The translations under genes were made by a program, and so were the position numbers. DNA of 64,000 bases from Siphonodentalium dalli (taxonomy: Eukaryota; Mollusca; Scaphopoda; Gadilida; Siphonodentaliidae): NCBI GenBank assembly GCA_032622095.1, contig CP136069.1:158461043-158525042 (forward strand), read 5' to 3'. Below the pieces are notes generated by a model, which had not been told where the DNA came from, did not search any database, and saw only the letters and a list, made by a program, of their open reading frames with translations. This document shows positions 10,049 through 22,289 of the stretch, one piece after another (position 1 is the first letter of the stretch; every line of letters begins with the position of its first letter).

Positions 10049-11775
10049 TCGCTATTATTATTCCAATAACATTCTTATATCTCAGGAACGGCTGGACCGA
10101 TTCACCTGATCTTTTTGGTTTCAGTATATAACTTTGGAAGATCTAGTAAAATAGCATATTGAGAATTTCGTCCGACCTTAACCTTCTGAGTTATCGCCAT
10201 TTTCCTGATTTTTGCAGGGGGGGTCTGGAAAAAAATTGCACATATAGGGCCCAAAAAGTTTTTTTCGACCTCGAGGGACCCACCACCCCATTTTTCCAAA
10301 AAAAATATTTTTTTCCTCCAAAATTTTGGGGACCCACCCCCCGTTTCTCATGTTTTTATCAAAATTTCAGAGGTTTTTCTTAGCCGTTCTCAAATAACTG
10401 TGTTAACTGCCTTACTAATTGGTAAACACAGATCAGAAAAACGAAAAATATACTGTATTTCCATGTGTTTCCTGGTCTTTTCAGTATCTAACAACAATAT
10501 TAAGTAAGCATTATGTAGGTACACTATATGTCACAAATTGCCCTAGACCCCATTATAGCCTTAATATATCGAGTGTGTCTGACAGAGAACACTGGCCAGT
10601 GTAAATAGTGGTAAACAGGTCAGGGGTTCCACAATTATATGTGCATGATCAAAGAACTCTTTAGTCTTATCCAACGGGATGGGGTGGGAGGGGAATTGTT
10701 TTTTTTGTTATGTATACACATAGATATATGGTTATTATACTGCTCGATATTAGTCGGCGGGTATATAGTTGACGTCTCGAGCCGTCTGTCCGTACAAACA
10801 TTTTGAATTTTAACTCAAGAGTCAGTTAGTTGTCATATCTGATGCCCTATGGCATGGTGACGGACCAGAAATGGGGGACGAATATGCATAATATCGCGGG
10901 TTGTGACCACCAATGCCTACCAGAGTTATGGGCCCTGTTCGACTTTATGAAATTCAGTCCATACAAAGTTTTTGCAATATAAGTTAAGTGTCGGTTGTCA
11001 AATTTTGATGTGGTTTGGTATGGTGATAGACCAGAATGAAGAATTGAATGTCATTTCGCAATGCATCTGAATGCATCACATTATTTCAGTTCATCTATTT
11101 GTAAGTGATAACAGTATACAATTAGTATTTTAGTTTCGTCTTGTTGAGCAGTAAAGCTCCCAGATGAAGTTCGGAAATTCAATGAGAATAGCGTCACCTT
11201 CATTTGGGATTGTCTGAGCAGTAAACAGTAATGTCATTCATCATAACCAATTCAGTTTTATTTGGATAATTGTTGCAAATTAACATTACTTGCAATCATT
11301 CAAGATGAGAAATAATAGAAGGAATTAATTGATTACATGCCAGAACAAGACAGTATTTCAGACATTAGAAATTTATGAGATACCCTTTTCAATTTCATGT
11401 TATGTAACAATGATATCTACTAGTAGTCATCATTGAGTATTCACCATGTAGTATCCAATTTGTGATAGAGTTTTTTTATTTTATTACTTTTATTCAGATA
11501 ATACAACTGGGTAATATTAATTTTGTTACTAAATATTTCTTCCGTTGATCATAAGTTTCCTAAACGTAAATACGGTGGTCCACTGTGAAGTGGTCCGGGA
11601 TCCTCTGAAATCCAGAATGTTGCTAAATCTGAGGCTAAAGAGTCATTTTAGCTGCCTATATAGCCCTATACCAACAAGCATGGTACTAAAATGCTTACAA
11701 ACAACATTACATGGCCAGTACTTGTAAATTGTTTGAAAACAAACCATTTTGGAAAAAATTTACAAGCACCATTTT
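10049..11775. other. No gene; low-complexity patches
   Basis: Between 10,200 and 10,380 there are runs of G, A, T and C of 6-8 bases. The rest is AT-rich and without a recognisable feature. Confidence 0.45.
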
Positions 11776-12108
11776 TGATGGCAGTTTGTTTGATAATGGC
11801 TTATAACTACTCACTGGTGAAATTGACCTCTCGCGCGCAGGTGATTAATTTTGTCAATTATTGGTGTGGCCATGTAAAATACATGTATTTTACATACAGA
11901 CATTACATGCATGTGTGTATCCACCCTTAGGGTGGATACACACATGCATGTAATTTATGTATGTAAAATACATGTATTTTACACGGCAAAATACATGTAT
12001 TTTACATGGCCACACCAATAATTGACAACATTAATCACCTGCGCGCGAGCGGTTCATTGTTAACAGACCAGACAAGTGAGTAGTGATAAGCGAAGTCAAA
12101 CTGTCCGA
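11776..12108. repeat. Long palindrome / foldback element
   Basis: The centre is CCACCCTTAGGGTGG at 11,928. On either side CTCGCGCGCAGGTGATTAAT, the TTGGTGTGGCCATGTAAAA block and ACACACATGCATGTAAT occur as inverted copies. The right arm has an extra AAAATACATGTATTTTACA unit. With small gaps, the arms extend to about GGCAGTTTG (11,778) and CAAACTGTC (12,100). A partial relative of the centre (CCATGTGTGTATCCACC) is at about 13,238. There is no coding capacity; it is probably a MITE-like or foldback insertion. Confidence 0.85.
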
Positions 12109-12189
12109 TATCAGGATATTTAAGGCCAGTCCAAAACATGTCTTCTCTTACGGATGCGGAAATTAGTCAAGTCTGTGTGATATCTGGCA

Positions 12190-12716
12190 TTTTATTAAAG
12201 GCACGGGCGGCGTTCGTTGTAGAAATATTCATAGTTGTTCAAATCGCCAACAACGGAAGGAATATTAAAATATATATACTTTTGTTCATATGCCAAACAT
12301 AATCAGCGCGTAAATAGTATATTGTCGTCAAGACGTACGATGGTGTACGTAAAGAAGAGCCTTCTCTTGTTACAGATGCTTCTGTTTACATAACACAGCG
12401 CAATTATATTGGTTAATCAGACACAAATGATATAAACGCTCTTTATTATTTCCATATCAGGAACACAGTAACAAATATCGCTCTTTATGTTTACCATATC
12501 CGGATCTAAACAAAAGCCAGGTTCTGTAACGTTTTTTGCTTTTGTTTACATAACAAATGAAAAACATTTTAACAATAACATGCCATATTTCTGATTGGTA
12601 TAAGAACAAAGTCTGTCTATATTTTACTATTCTTTCTGTTATGGCGGTTTTTGACGGAGCTGAATATTTTAACAGCATACCCGCCGCCAACGCCGCCCGT
12701 ATCTTTAATGCACGAA
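12190..12716. mobile_element. Candidate TIR element with GC-rich ends
   Basis: ATTAAAGGCACGGGCGGCGTT near 12,194 is inverted near 12,690-12,712, and the similarity continues inward through an AAATATTCA block, about 50-60 bases in all with gaps. The interior is 400 bases with AACGCTCTTTATT motifs (12,433 and 12,479) and no transposase-like ORF. A target duplication was not identified. Confidence 0.55.
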
Positions 12717-13269
12717 CACCAGAAGCGACACGTCTGGTATATACAGGCTTGGTATAGAACATTTTCGACCATGATGCTTGTTTGGCGTGGGTATAGAAAG
12801 CTTCAAATCGCTAAGGGACTTATAGTTGAATGTATCGGTCGGAATAATCTGGGCAAGAAGGTACAATATAATATGTTTTAATTTAATAGCTCAGAGTTAG
12901 CCACACCCGCCTGGTAGCTTTCTGAATCATATATAGCCCCAAGTCCCCAAGTCGGAGATCATATATAGCCCCAAGTTGGGGAATCCTGATCCACAACTGC
13001 TATAAATATCAAGAGAGGACTGGTAGTTATTTAAATAGAACGTCATCCCACGAACAATTATTTTAAGTGGCCTGGCGACTCGGTGAAAGATAGCGGTTTC
13101 TCTACATTCCGACTTAATTGTAACTAGAACCAGTGCGGTCAACACGTCGGCAATGATTGGGTTGTCCGTGGACACATATTACATGGTCTGTATGATCCAT
13201 GTAAAACGCCAAATACACGATAATTACAGAGATTACATCCATGTGTGTATCCACCTTTCTATATGCACT
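12717..13269. other. No gene; fragment of palindrome-like sequence
   Basis: The segment at 13,150-13,255 resembles one arm of the 11.9 kb palindrome (ATTACA-CATGTGTGTATCCACC). Two near-copies of CATATATAGCCCCAAGT occur at about 12,929 and 12,960. Confidence 0.45.
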
Positions 13270-14745
13270 AAAAAGTGTAGGAAATCTACACAAACACAAG
13301 AGATGACTTTAATCGAATTCTACAAGAACAAGAAGACGTAAATGGAGATTTCTATAAATCAATAGTGTCGAAATTAAGGAATATATAACATTACAATGTG
13401 AATTTTGGTACCATGGTAGTCCTTTTTAATATCCTTGACCATAGTGAGTCAGACTTTAGAGCGATCGTTATTAAATAAAGAATTTTTTTAGAAATATGAA
13501 AGATGACTGTTCACCAGGAATTAATGGTTTCATTGTCAGTTTCTATTAGTTTTTTCTTATAGACCTTGGATCATTCGTGACCAATTATCCCAAGTATGAT
13601 AATTACCAACTTAAACTATGTATAACATATATATATAACAGAACTATGGTATAATAGTATGTATCCCAAAAGCAAATAAAGATAAATCACATCTGAAAAA
13701 TTGGAGGCCTGTCTCACTTCTTAATGTAGACATGAAAATGGCATCTGTAGTGGTAGCTAACAAACTAAAAAATACCTTCCTAAATTAACTTCCAATCCTC
13801 GACTTGGTCTTGTGTCTGGACGGTATATTGGAGAATCCACTCGATGGGTATTATATTTGACCGCCAAATGCGAACAAATCGATATATCAGGGACAATAAT
13901 AATTATGGATTGTGAAAAAGCATTTGACTCTTTAGAATGGACATACATAGAGAAGTGCCCAGACGTTTTCAAATGTTGAACTTCAATTAAAAGATGGGCG
14001 AAAACTTTCCACACCAACATCTATAGATATGACATCAATAATTGCGCGTACTCTTTCAAATACAAACAAAATTTTCATAGATGTAATGCAAGGGAACCCC
14101 TTATCGTCGTATCTTTTTATTCTGGCCATATAACTCATAAGCGAAAATCTTAAATTTAACCCAGACATAAAAGGTATTGAGTTCTTGGATGAGAATACCC
14201 ATTCCCGCAATATGCAGATGACCTCAATCTCTTCCTACCGGAACAACAAAAATCCCTCGATATTACACATTGGATAAATTTAGTGCCATATCTGGCTTAT
14301 AAGTCCACTTTGACAAAACAGAAGCTGCCTGGATTGGTGCCAAAAGAGATTATGGTGAAAACAATGTCACTGATAAAAACATATCATGAAATCACAAAAT
14401 ACATTTAAAATTCTTGGAATTGAGATAGATATGTACACTGAAAATGACATACAAAATAACTATAAGAATAGACTAAAAATCGTAAAACTTCTGAATGACT
14501 GGTCTGTTAGAAACCCCCCAGTCTCTATGGTAAGATTACAGTGGTCAAAACTTTAGCTTTGCCAATGCTAACGCAATGTCTTAAAGTATTACCACCACAT
14601 TCAGGTGATATCAATATCAAACATTATCCTTCAAATTTCTGTGGTCAAGTAAACCAGATAAAATTAAGAGAAGTGTTATTATAATTAATTAGTGTCTGTA
14701 AAGTGAAGTTTTTGATACAACAGGAGGACTTGATACACCATCCGC
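13270..14745 (+). pseudogene. Dead LINE ORF2 reverse transcriptase (L1/Tx1-like)
   Basis: Three-frame reading of the plus strand recovers the reverse transcriptase blocks of L1/Tx1-type LINEs in the right order. ILQEQEDVNGDFYKSI is near 13,315. NMKDDCSPGINGFIVSFY is near 13,495. SHLKNWRPVSLLNVD is near 13,690. DCEKAFDSLEW is near 13,910. A remnant of the PLSSYLFILAI block is near 14,100, the QYADDLNLFL catalytic box near 14,208, FKILGIEIDMYTEND near 14,405, then a run of VKTLALPML and LPP type, and finally GGLDT near 14,727. The enzyme would copy element RNA into DNA at a nicked site in the nucleus. The blocks are scattered over several frames with stops, so the copy is inactive. The endonuclease domain, 5' end and 3' tail are absent. 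The LINE call is firm; the clade is likely. Confidence 0.92.
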
Positions 14746-14946
14746 TATGACGGTTAGGGCACCACGGAAACAGTTAGAATGTGTGCATAATCTGAGGACC
14801 TATTACCCTAAACGTAGGACCTACTACCCTAACCGTAATCTTTACTACATCCTTGCGTTTTGCAAAACCTCCCCAAAATAGTGTTCCTGATCAATTATTA
14901 TTGTAAAGAACTATTCCCAGTCCACAGCAGCTTGGGGTATATGTTA
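14746..14946. other. No recognised feature
   Basis: A short duplicated phrase (ACCTA-TACCCTAA twice near 14,800-14,830) and nothing else notable. Confidence 0.4.
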
Positions 14947-15437
14947 GGTTCATGCTGTTTAGGACGAAGTCCCGTCCCGTCACTATTCTATAGCATACCT
15001 TCGTTGAAAATACATACTACATGTACATGAGTAGAGCCCAGTCATTCACATAAACCCCTGAATGTGATTAATCATTTGAGATGTCCGCGATTAACCTATC
15101 CTCATAACGATATATCATATACCGTGATAGAAATTTTTTAAGTGGTGTTATGATCGTTCAATATATTGTTTACATACATTTTCTGGTTGCGTGACAAATC
15201 GAAATTATCTGGCTTTGTTTACTTATAAATCTCATTGAATTGACATTCAACTGACTTGCGATATGCGCATGTTTGATATCATCAAATGATTCCCTCTATG
15301 TCCATACGCAGAGTGTCCGTTTGACCTAATCCGGAGACATACAGGTACGGTAACTCCCGCCCACGATTATTGGCGTGGATTATATTATATACGAGTAACG
15401 GGACGGGACTCTGTCCAAAAAAGCATCAAACCAACAT
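14947..15437. mobile_element. Small TIR element (~490 bp)
   Basis: The left end reads GGTTCATGCTG, then GGACGAAGTCCCGTCCCGTC. The right end in reverse complement reads GGTTTGATGCT, then GGACAGAGTCCCGTCCCGTT. That gives about 40 bases of imperfect terminal inverted repeat. The interior has no ORF. The inner right part (15,319-15,480) is homologous to 24,709-24,880, which supports a dispersed family. Confidence 0.65.
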
Positions 15438-15480
15438 ATATAACAAGCTGTTATGGACCGATAAGACTTGTTCTATTATT
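15319..15480 (+). repeat. Dispersed repeat F, copy 1
   Basis: Blocks TTGACCTAATCCGGAGACAT, TAACTCCCGCC, GCATCAAACCAAC and CGATAAGACTTG recur in the same order and spacing at 24,709-24,880. Confidence 0.65.
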
Positions 15481-16575
15481 ACTGTTGGAATAATGAGCAT
15501 GGGTCTCACTTATGTGTGGATATAATTTGAAACAGCTGATAAGTTCTATGACGTAGTTAATTTGTTTGAGTATAGCAAGTCTGTATATTGGTATTTCGTG
15601 TATCTTTCGACCTATATTTGACTACTTCCACACTGAACTACTACTGATCAGAACTGCGAATAGTTTATAGTAGTAGTAATTCTTTCGGACACTCCAAAAC
15701 CTTTTCGCAGAACTGACAACTGCGAGCCCGTTTGTGAGAAAATAGTGCCGCTTGAAGTTCTTGCCAGTCACTTTTATGTGATATAGTTATGTTTACCGTG
15801 ATTATTTATCCCTAATTATGATGTTACCAGGTAATAGTCAGTGACATACGCTCGATGGTTGCATGGCCGCTTGCCCATGTTTGGCTTCTGGAAACCGTGA
15901 TTGTAACTACGGATATGACAAAATGACAACTGTTTGAAATAACACACATTTTAGTGACGTAGTACCCTATTCGTAATTTGTATCAGTAGTATAAGTTCAT
16001 TATGCGCAAGGTGACCATTATCCGTCCTCATAAATTACGTATACACAATCTGAGAAGCTCAAATGAGACATTCTGCGTTTAACAGTTCTGCCGCTACTTC
16101 TGGTGTTGACTCCGCTTCTATCTATTGGTATTTGTCCGAGAATCGTTTTCCCAGTCAGTTTAATGAATATTCCAATGGGGATTTCCTGAAGATAGGCAAG
16201 AATGTCTCCACACACACTTTGCAGTTCCACTTTCTATTTATTTCTATTCTACTTATATACTATTATAAGAGTTCTGTTCGAATGTTGCAAATTATATTTT
16301 CACCAGTATACGTTCGTATAGTAAAGCGTCTTTCCAAAATGAGTAGTGGACATTTCTTTCTCACAAGAAGCCGTCGATTGATTCATTGTCCGCAGTTTTT
16401 ACCTTTTTCGTAGTTTTGTTTTGTTTAGTTTTTAAATAAGTAGGCTAAATTCAGAAGAATTTAACACATTATGTAACCACATGTGTGATTCGTGTAGCCT
16501 ACAATGTTATCCCAAATGTTAAAGCTTCTGAAAGCTCACCATGATACTACCGTGATAACTTTACCCTAATATTGA
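15481..16575. other. No recognised feature
   Basis: The plus-strand frame at 16,063-16,413 (116 codons) has no recognisable domain and no splice or promoter context; I do not call it a gene. Confidence 0.45.
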
Positions 16576-16681
16576 GGTAAATTACCCTGGTATAATTACT
16601 CTGGTATAATTACCCTGGTATAATTACTCTATAATTACTCTGGTATAATTACTCTATAATTACTCTGGTATAATTGCTCTG
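16576..16681 (+). repeat. Minisatellite, 14/11-bp units
   Basis: Units of ATTACYCTGGTATA, alternating with the shortened form ATTACTCTATA, cover about 100 bases in eight copies. Confidence 0.9.
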
Positions 16682-18979
16682 TTAGAATCGCACATGCATA
16701 CTTACATCCCGATAAAATACCTTTGTGGAAACCATGGGTGGGAACATTTTACTAGAGTAACAATACATGGGTGAGTCTACATGGGTGCGTATATTATGGT
16801 GACCATTCAATAGATGAATTTTACCATAAAATACCAGAGTGTTTTTACCATGGTTTACCAGAGTATTTTTTTTACAAGGGATTGTATAGAAATGGTTTAT
16901 TGACCTCATTTTCTGTGAACTAATTGTATAATTAAAGTTGATACTTGCGGTATGGTGTCATTCTGAATGCTGTCACGTGACTCGCGTCTGGCAAAAGACT
17001 GAATGTATAGGACAGACAATACCTCAAAATTAGAATGGCATTGATCTGCATACTGATTTCGGTTTCGGCTCAACCTGAAAGTGAAATATGTTCCGTTGTT
17101 GGTGGTACATGTATTTCCACGCATGATGATATAAACATACATGACTGATTTGCATTGTGTGATATTGAACATGTACCTGTTGCGCCCAAATCGTTCTAAA
17201 TATAGTATAAGTTCGCCCGAAAAACTGCTTGAGTTTGTTGCAAATGATTATAAAACAGAGTATGCACTTATTACTTGTGGTGTGGTTTAACGCGGTTCGC
17301 AATCGCTGCATTGCAAGTTCTACCATCGAGAACCAACTCGAAGTTAATTCAAAATGTATCGAAGATCTTCGTTACAGGTACGATAAGTCGAGCATGATTT
17401 ATTCAGACGTCGTACTTTCATAGCATCGAATATAATAGTGTTACCTATACATTGTATTCGATGCGATGATCACACGACGTCGGTAACGTACGGGCACCAT
17501 AGGGGCAGCTCATTGAGACAACCATGGCTATCAATTCAAATGGTATGCTACCAAATGATACCAAAGTTGCACCTTTTTAGTCAGGAAACTAAATATAGGT
17601 ATTTCCGTGATATTCGATGAGTCTGATAGTGTATCGTATAATTTTTCGAATTATAATGCGGTCAGCGGTTATCCCTTTCTATACTAAATACTTATTGATG
17701 AGTTGTTCCCTTGGGAAATGGTCAGATATTACGTGAGCAGTCAACACTATACCACATTACCACATTTATCGCTACAAATGTCTCAGTCACAAGGGGTGTA
17801 GATTGTTTATGTTGGCCCTTCTCGATTTCTAAACCATCATGATTGCTAATGAAAGTTAGGGAAATTAGTCTAACAGCGAACTTTTAACAAGGTTCAAATA
17901 TGGTGTTGTCTTATACGGGTCAATATGCTACACGATTAATATAATGGTGTGGACTAAAGTTTGCCAAAGTGGTGCTACCTAAGTTGGGAATGAAGGTTGC
18001 GAAAGTGGGACTGAAATGCCCATGAAAACAACAAACTTGTCGAATCGATCAAATATAAACATGTGCTCATAGTCATCATCACGATACGATGCATGCGTAT
18101 CATAGCATAGTTTAAATATACGGATGGCCTTCGCGGTGGTTATTGTTGTTAAAATAACCATACCCGTTCGTTCCAACCACCATAAGTATATAAAGATTTT
18201 ATGTTTTGACCAATCATAAATACCGCACGTAAAGAGTGTGCGGTAAGCACCGCGGAGATCCCACTACTTGAACTTTGGTTAAAACTATTCCATGTTGTTT
18301 ACAACACACCACTAGAGCGCTCGCTAATCCTCGCCACTCAATATGTTGGTGTTGAATGGGCCACAGTGAAGCAATCTCCAAACAAATCACCACGATGTTG
18401 AGTGTTTTGCTCATAACACACTCATTATATGCTGCATATAAACAAACGCTCGGCTCGCACAAGTGTTTTTTGTTTTGGTGGAAAATATCGTATTCATACT
18501 ATCATTACACTATTATATAAATATTAGTATAATCTTGAGGAAATTTTCATAATTTGGTAACGTTAATTTATAAACTACTAGCAGATTAGCCCGCCACTGG
18601 CGGCATTGGTCCCATGGCTGTGGTCGATCCATTAATTTTTGTTTTAAGCTGAGACTTCGTGTGTCTGCGTGTAATACTTATATATTCTTAAAATGACACG
18701 TAATTATGTTTTAGATGGAATAAATTAATTTTTTTCGATGCTAAATTTCGAGCGATAACGTTGCGTTTATATTGTAAACAAACGTTCTTTAATAGCGACG
18801 CGTCATATGCAAACGCGATTAACCCCTCAATTCCAAGGACGGTGGCAGAGTGAATGGTGAAGGAGTGCTCGGACGCTTTTTACCCTTAGATAGGAAGTTT
18901 GGGCTCAATCGGTGGAGTCTATAAAGGACACATATATATACATATATACGGAAGTCTCAAAATATATATATAGATATAG
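16682..18979. other. No recognised gene
   Basis: AT-rich sequence with scattered short frames. GCCCGCCACTGGCGGC at about 18,589 is a small inverted repeat next to ACTAGCAG, in the style of element termini, but I cannot pair it with a second end. Confidence 0.45.
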
Positions 18980-19126
18980 AGAGTAATCAATTGGTTCCGA
19001 GAATTACGTTAAATAATTCACGAGAGGCGAGAGACGTCGGTAAGAAACGAGTGCCCGTTAGCGCACGAGTTTCTTACCTAAACGCCTCTCGCCTAAACGT
19101 AATTCTCGGAACTAATTGATTACTCT
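18980..19126. repeat. Foldback hairpin element (147 bp)
   Basis: AGAGTAATCAATTGGTTCCG at the left end is inverted at the right end (19,107-19,126). Inner blocks GAGAATTACGTT, CGAGAGGCGAGAG and GTAAGAAACGAGTGC are all mirrored. The centre lies at about 19,053 between GTGC and GCAC. There are only small internal gaps and no coding capacity. Confidence 0.88.
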
Positions 19127-19866
19127 ATTTATTGCACTTCTGCATCAATTTGGTTCGCCAAATATGATTAAAACGCCCAGAATTAATGCATGAAAGTCCC
19201 ATTACCATTTTTAATTAACGGCATGTTCAATGGAAATCGCGCACGGGAGTGTAATAAACATACTACCAAGGCCATCCGTGCCTTTGTGTTTTCCGAAGTG
19301 GCGTCATCGTGGGTTCAGGCAACCACAAAGTTGGAATGCATGCTAATTGGGATTGATAAAGAATATGGAACTATTAGACCTAGACTACAGAAACAGACAT
19401 CCCTGTGCATTGACATGTGGCTACATTGAATATATTGTTTCGATGCCCACCAAACAAAATTAAAATCATATTGACTCAAATGTGGGTCCTATAATGTATT
19501 GTGAGCTGCGATATTGACAGTTCGTAACTTGTGTGAGTAAAGAGTAAAATGGCGCGCTATGAGTGATCGTTTCTAAAGAAATTTCTAAAGAAATCTTGTG
19601 TGACACGAACATATTTACAAGCACGGATATCGGAAACTTAGCTGCCACTCCAAAATTTTAAATGCTGCACTTATTAGAATCTCGGATTACAATATTGTTC
19701 CCCGATAATGGTTCTCATGTACTGGTCATCAGCCCTCAGTAAGTAATTGAAATACTTCAGGAAAGTTCAATTATTTCTACGTTATGACACTTACTTTATG
19801 GAGCTCGATGTCGATATAGCACCGATCCGCATAGCATTGTCAGATATAAATACTTAATGACGGTCA
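19127..19866. other. No recognised feature
   Basis: A short plus-strand frame (79 codons at 19,190) without known motifs. Nothing else seen. Confidence 0.4.
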
Positions 19867-22289
19867 GGGGTCAATACTATGAACAATTTTATTTATTAAT
19901 TTGTAATTACAAATTTGTGATGACTATCACATGCAGTGGTTTCATAGTACAGGGAAAATTTAGCCGTATTATTTTTACACTAAATTATGAATATAAAAAC
20001 ATATTATTAATAGTTTAATACTTAATTGTTATCGTCTCCCGACCATACATTTCGTCCTAATAAGGACACGACGACGCGGAGTGTGACACGTGGGGTGTTG
20101 GACGGCTTGGTGGGTGCGCCCAACTTTGGTCAAAATATTTCTCAACAGTTGGAAATTTCATACCAATAGGTTGACACGCACATTTTACAAGCTTTGTCAT
20201 TATTGTTTAATTTCACAACCAATAATAAGTTAGAACTGTGTTTGGAGACCATTCAGTCTGATTCACTAGCATATTTTTTACTTTTGTTGAAAATTATGGT
20301 CTAAATGGTCATCAGATATAACTTGTTCAATGTCGGGATGCAGTTGGAAAATTAAAGGTGGACAGCACATGCACACTCAATCGTTACGTCACGTCCCTGT
20401 GTCCGAATATGTTGTTACTTTTTCAGTTGAGGGGAGGAGTGTCCACATCTAAATTTCATATGCACCCGATATGCTGGGAGTGTTAGGGATATAAATTATT
20501 GTAACATGTTAGACTGGGCGAGGGGTGAAACCCCTAAAACGCTGAAAAAACTAACTCACCACTCTGCTGCCATTCACCCGTTATCAGTGTTATCTGAATA
20601 CCTAGTTCAAATTAGACGGACATGTAGAGCTAAAATAACTTACAACAATTTCTATGGGAAAGTTACAATGCGTGCTATTATTTTGTGATTAGTGATATCG
20701 CCGGTACTATGAAACGATGAGCTAACAAAATCTCGCAGATTTCACAAAGATAAACTGTTGATTATTGTAGATTGCTTACGGGCAAACCGTTTCCTGTGAG
20801 TGATTCACAATATATTGAATCACGGCAAGCCAAAGTTACAAAAGAATTAACCAATCATAAGTTGAGAGGTTGATCGCTTATCAGAGCTATCCAATCGGTA
20901 CGCGGATTGCTATGTTGATGACCACTTGTCTGCGCAAAGTTAACTAATAAACTGTTCGTTTGTAGAGTGTGTATGTAAGTACAAGTCAGTGTAATATCGA
21001 GTACTACAACCAATTTGGTATCATTGTTTTTACAAATTACAACCAATCAGTTTGTGAAAACAAAATATTATTGTGATGGTATAGCATTATATATATTGTG
21101 CCCATCCTATGATTTCAAAATGATCCGCTACTCTTATCATAACACATCGAGGCAGGAACGTGGCTCCATTTTATCAGGGGGTGTCAATCACAGTATCGAA
21201 GCAGGGACGTGCCAAGGCTCTCATTTATAGGAGGGGGTGGTCATTTTATAATTTCAAACTGCTCCGATATCTTGTAATATATCGAGATAGGGACGTTACT
21301 ATATGGGCTCCGTTTGGTGATGGGGTGTCCATCCTATAATTTCAATATGCACCATTTGAATAAAAAAAAAATGCCTATAAATTCCACATAGTGATGAAAT
21401 CGTATATCAACACATTTGGCGGCGACTCACTCCTTCTTATTCTGAACAGCTGTAATGTGCCAGGCATCGTGTTCCAAGACCACTATCGCCATGTCCCTGT
21501 TTATGAGATTTCCATTGATAAAACATTTTCATAAGGGGTGAAAATCGACAATTTATGTTTGACACCCTATATAGACATTCTAGACAAGTTCCTTAACGTT
21601 GTAACTTTAAATAAATTGGGTAATTTTAGTAGCTACAAGGAATACATACTGCTACCTCACATCCAAGCTGACACCCCCTAAGGTTTGACAATTTCTAAAT
21701 ATAGGCCATTTCAATCCAAACTTTTGACCAAAGTAGGTAAATATGCAAATATTGGTCTAAAACAAACACATACCCTCTAATAAATTGTTGGAAAAACAAA
21801 ATAAGAGAACAAGTTCAATTTATTGTTGTCAAATTTCCAATTCATGTTGTTTCGGGTATCAAATTTCCAACTGTTGAACATGTTGATAAAATGTTTGGGG
21901 GCGAGAAACATAACCCAACCCCCTTATCGCGACGTCCCTGTGGGTTGTACTTGAGATTTCCAACTGACAAAACATTTTCACAAGGGGGTGATTCGACCCC
22001 TTGTCGCAACGTCCCTGCGTATCATAGATGGGTACATTATCCGGGTTAAGGGTGCTATACAATACGAAGACCTTCTAATCACGTTCCATACCGTTATAAC
22101 TTTCAATTAACTTCAATAGTACTCGAACATTCTTTGTGATTGGGAGATGTTTGTAAATACAAAAAACACGAAAAATTTGTGATTTATGTTTGTAATCGTA
22201 GGTTCATAGTATTAGCGGAATGATAAATTGTTATTTCTTACAAACAATTGTAGATTCTTACAAAGAAAACGCTTCATAGTATTGACCCC
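19867..22289. mobile_element. Candidate 2.4-kb element bounded by GGGGTCAATACTATGAA
   Basis: GGGGTCAATACTATGAA at 19,867-19,883 is exactly inverted at 22,273-22,289. The next 35 bases inward show weak further similarity, rich in TTGTAA and TACAAA. The same 17-mer with small changes heads repeats at 27,372 and 57,914, so it behaves as a terminus. No target duplication and no transposase-like frame were found, and part of the interior belongs to repeat family E. Confidence 0.4.
21640..22030. repeat. Dispersed repeat family E, copy 2
   Basis: Contains GACACCCCCTAAGGTTTG, TCCAAACTTTTGACCAAA and repeated GACGTCCCTGTG/AACGTCCCTGCG with TTTCCAACTG phrases. It matches the right half of 8185-8480 and the end of 51,290-51,470. 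Related phrases also occur at 20,100-20,400 and 21,140-21,300. Confidence 0.55.
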
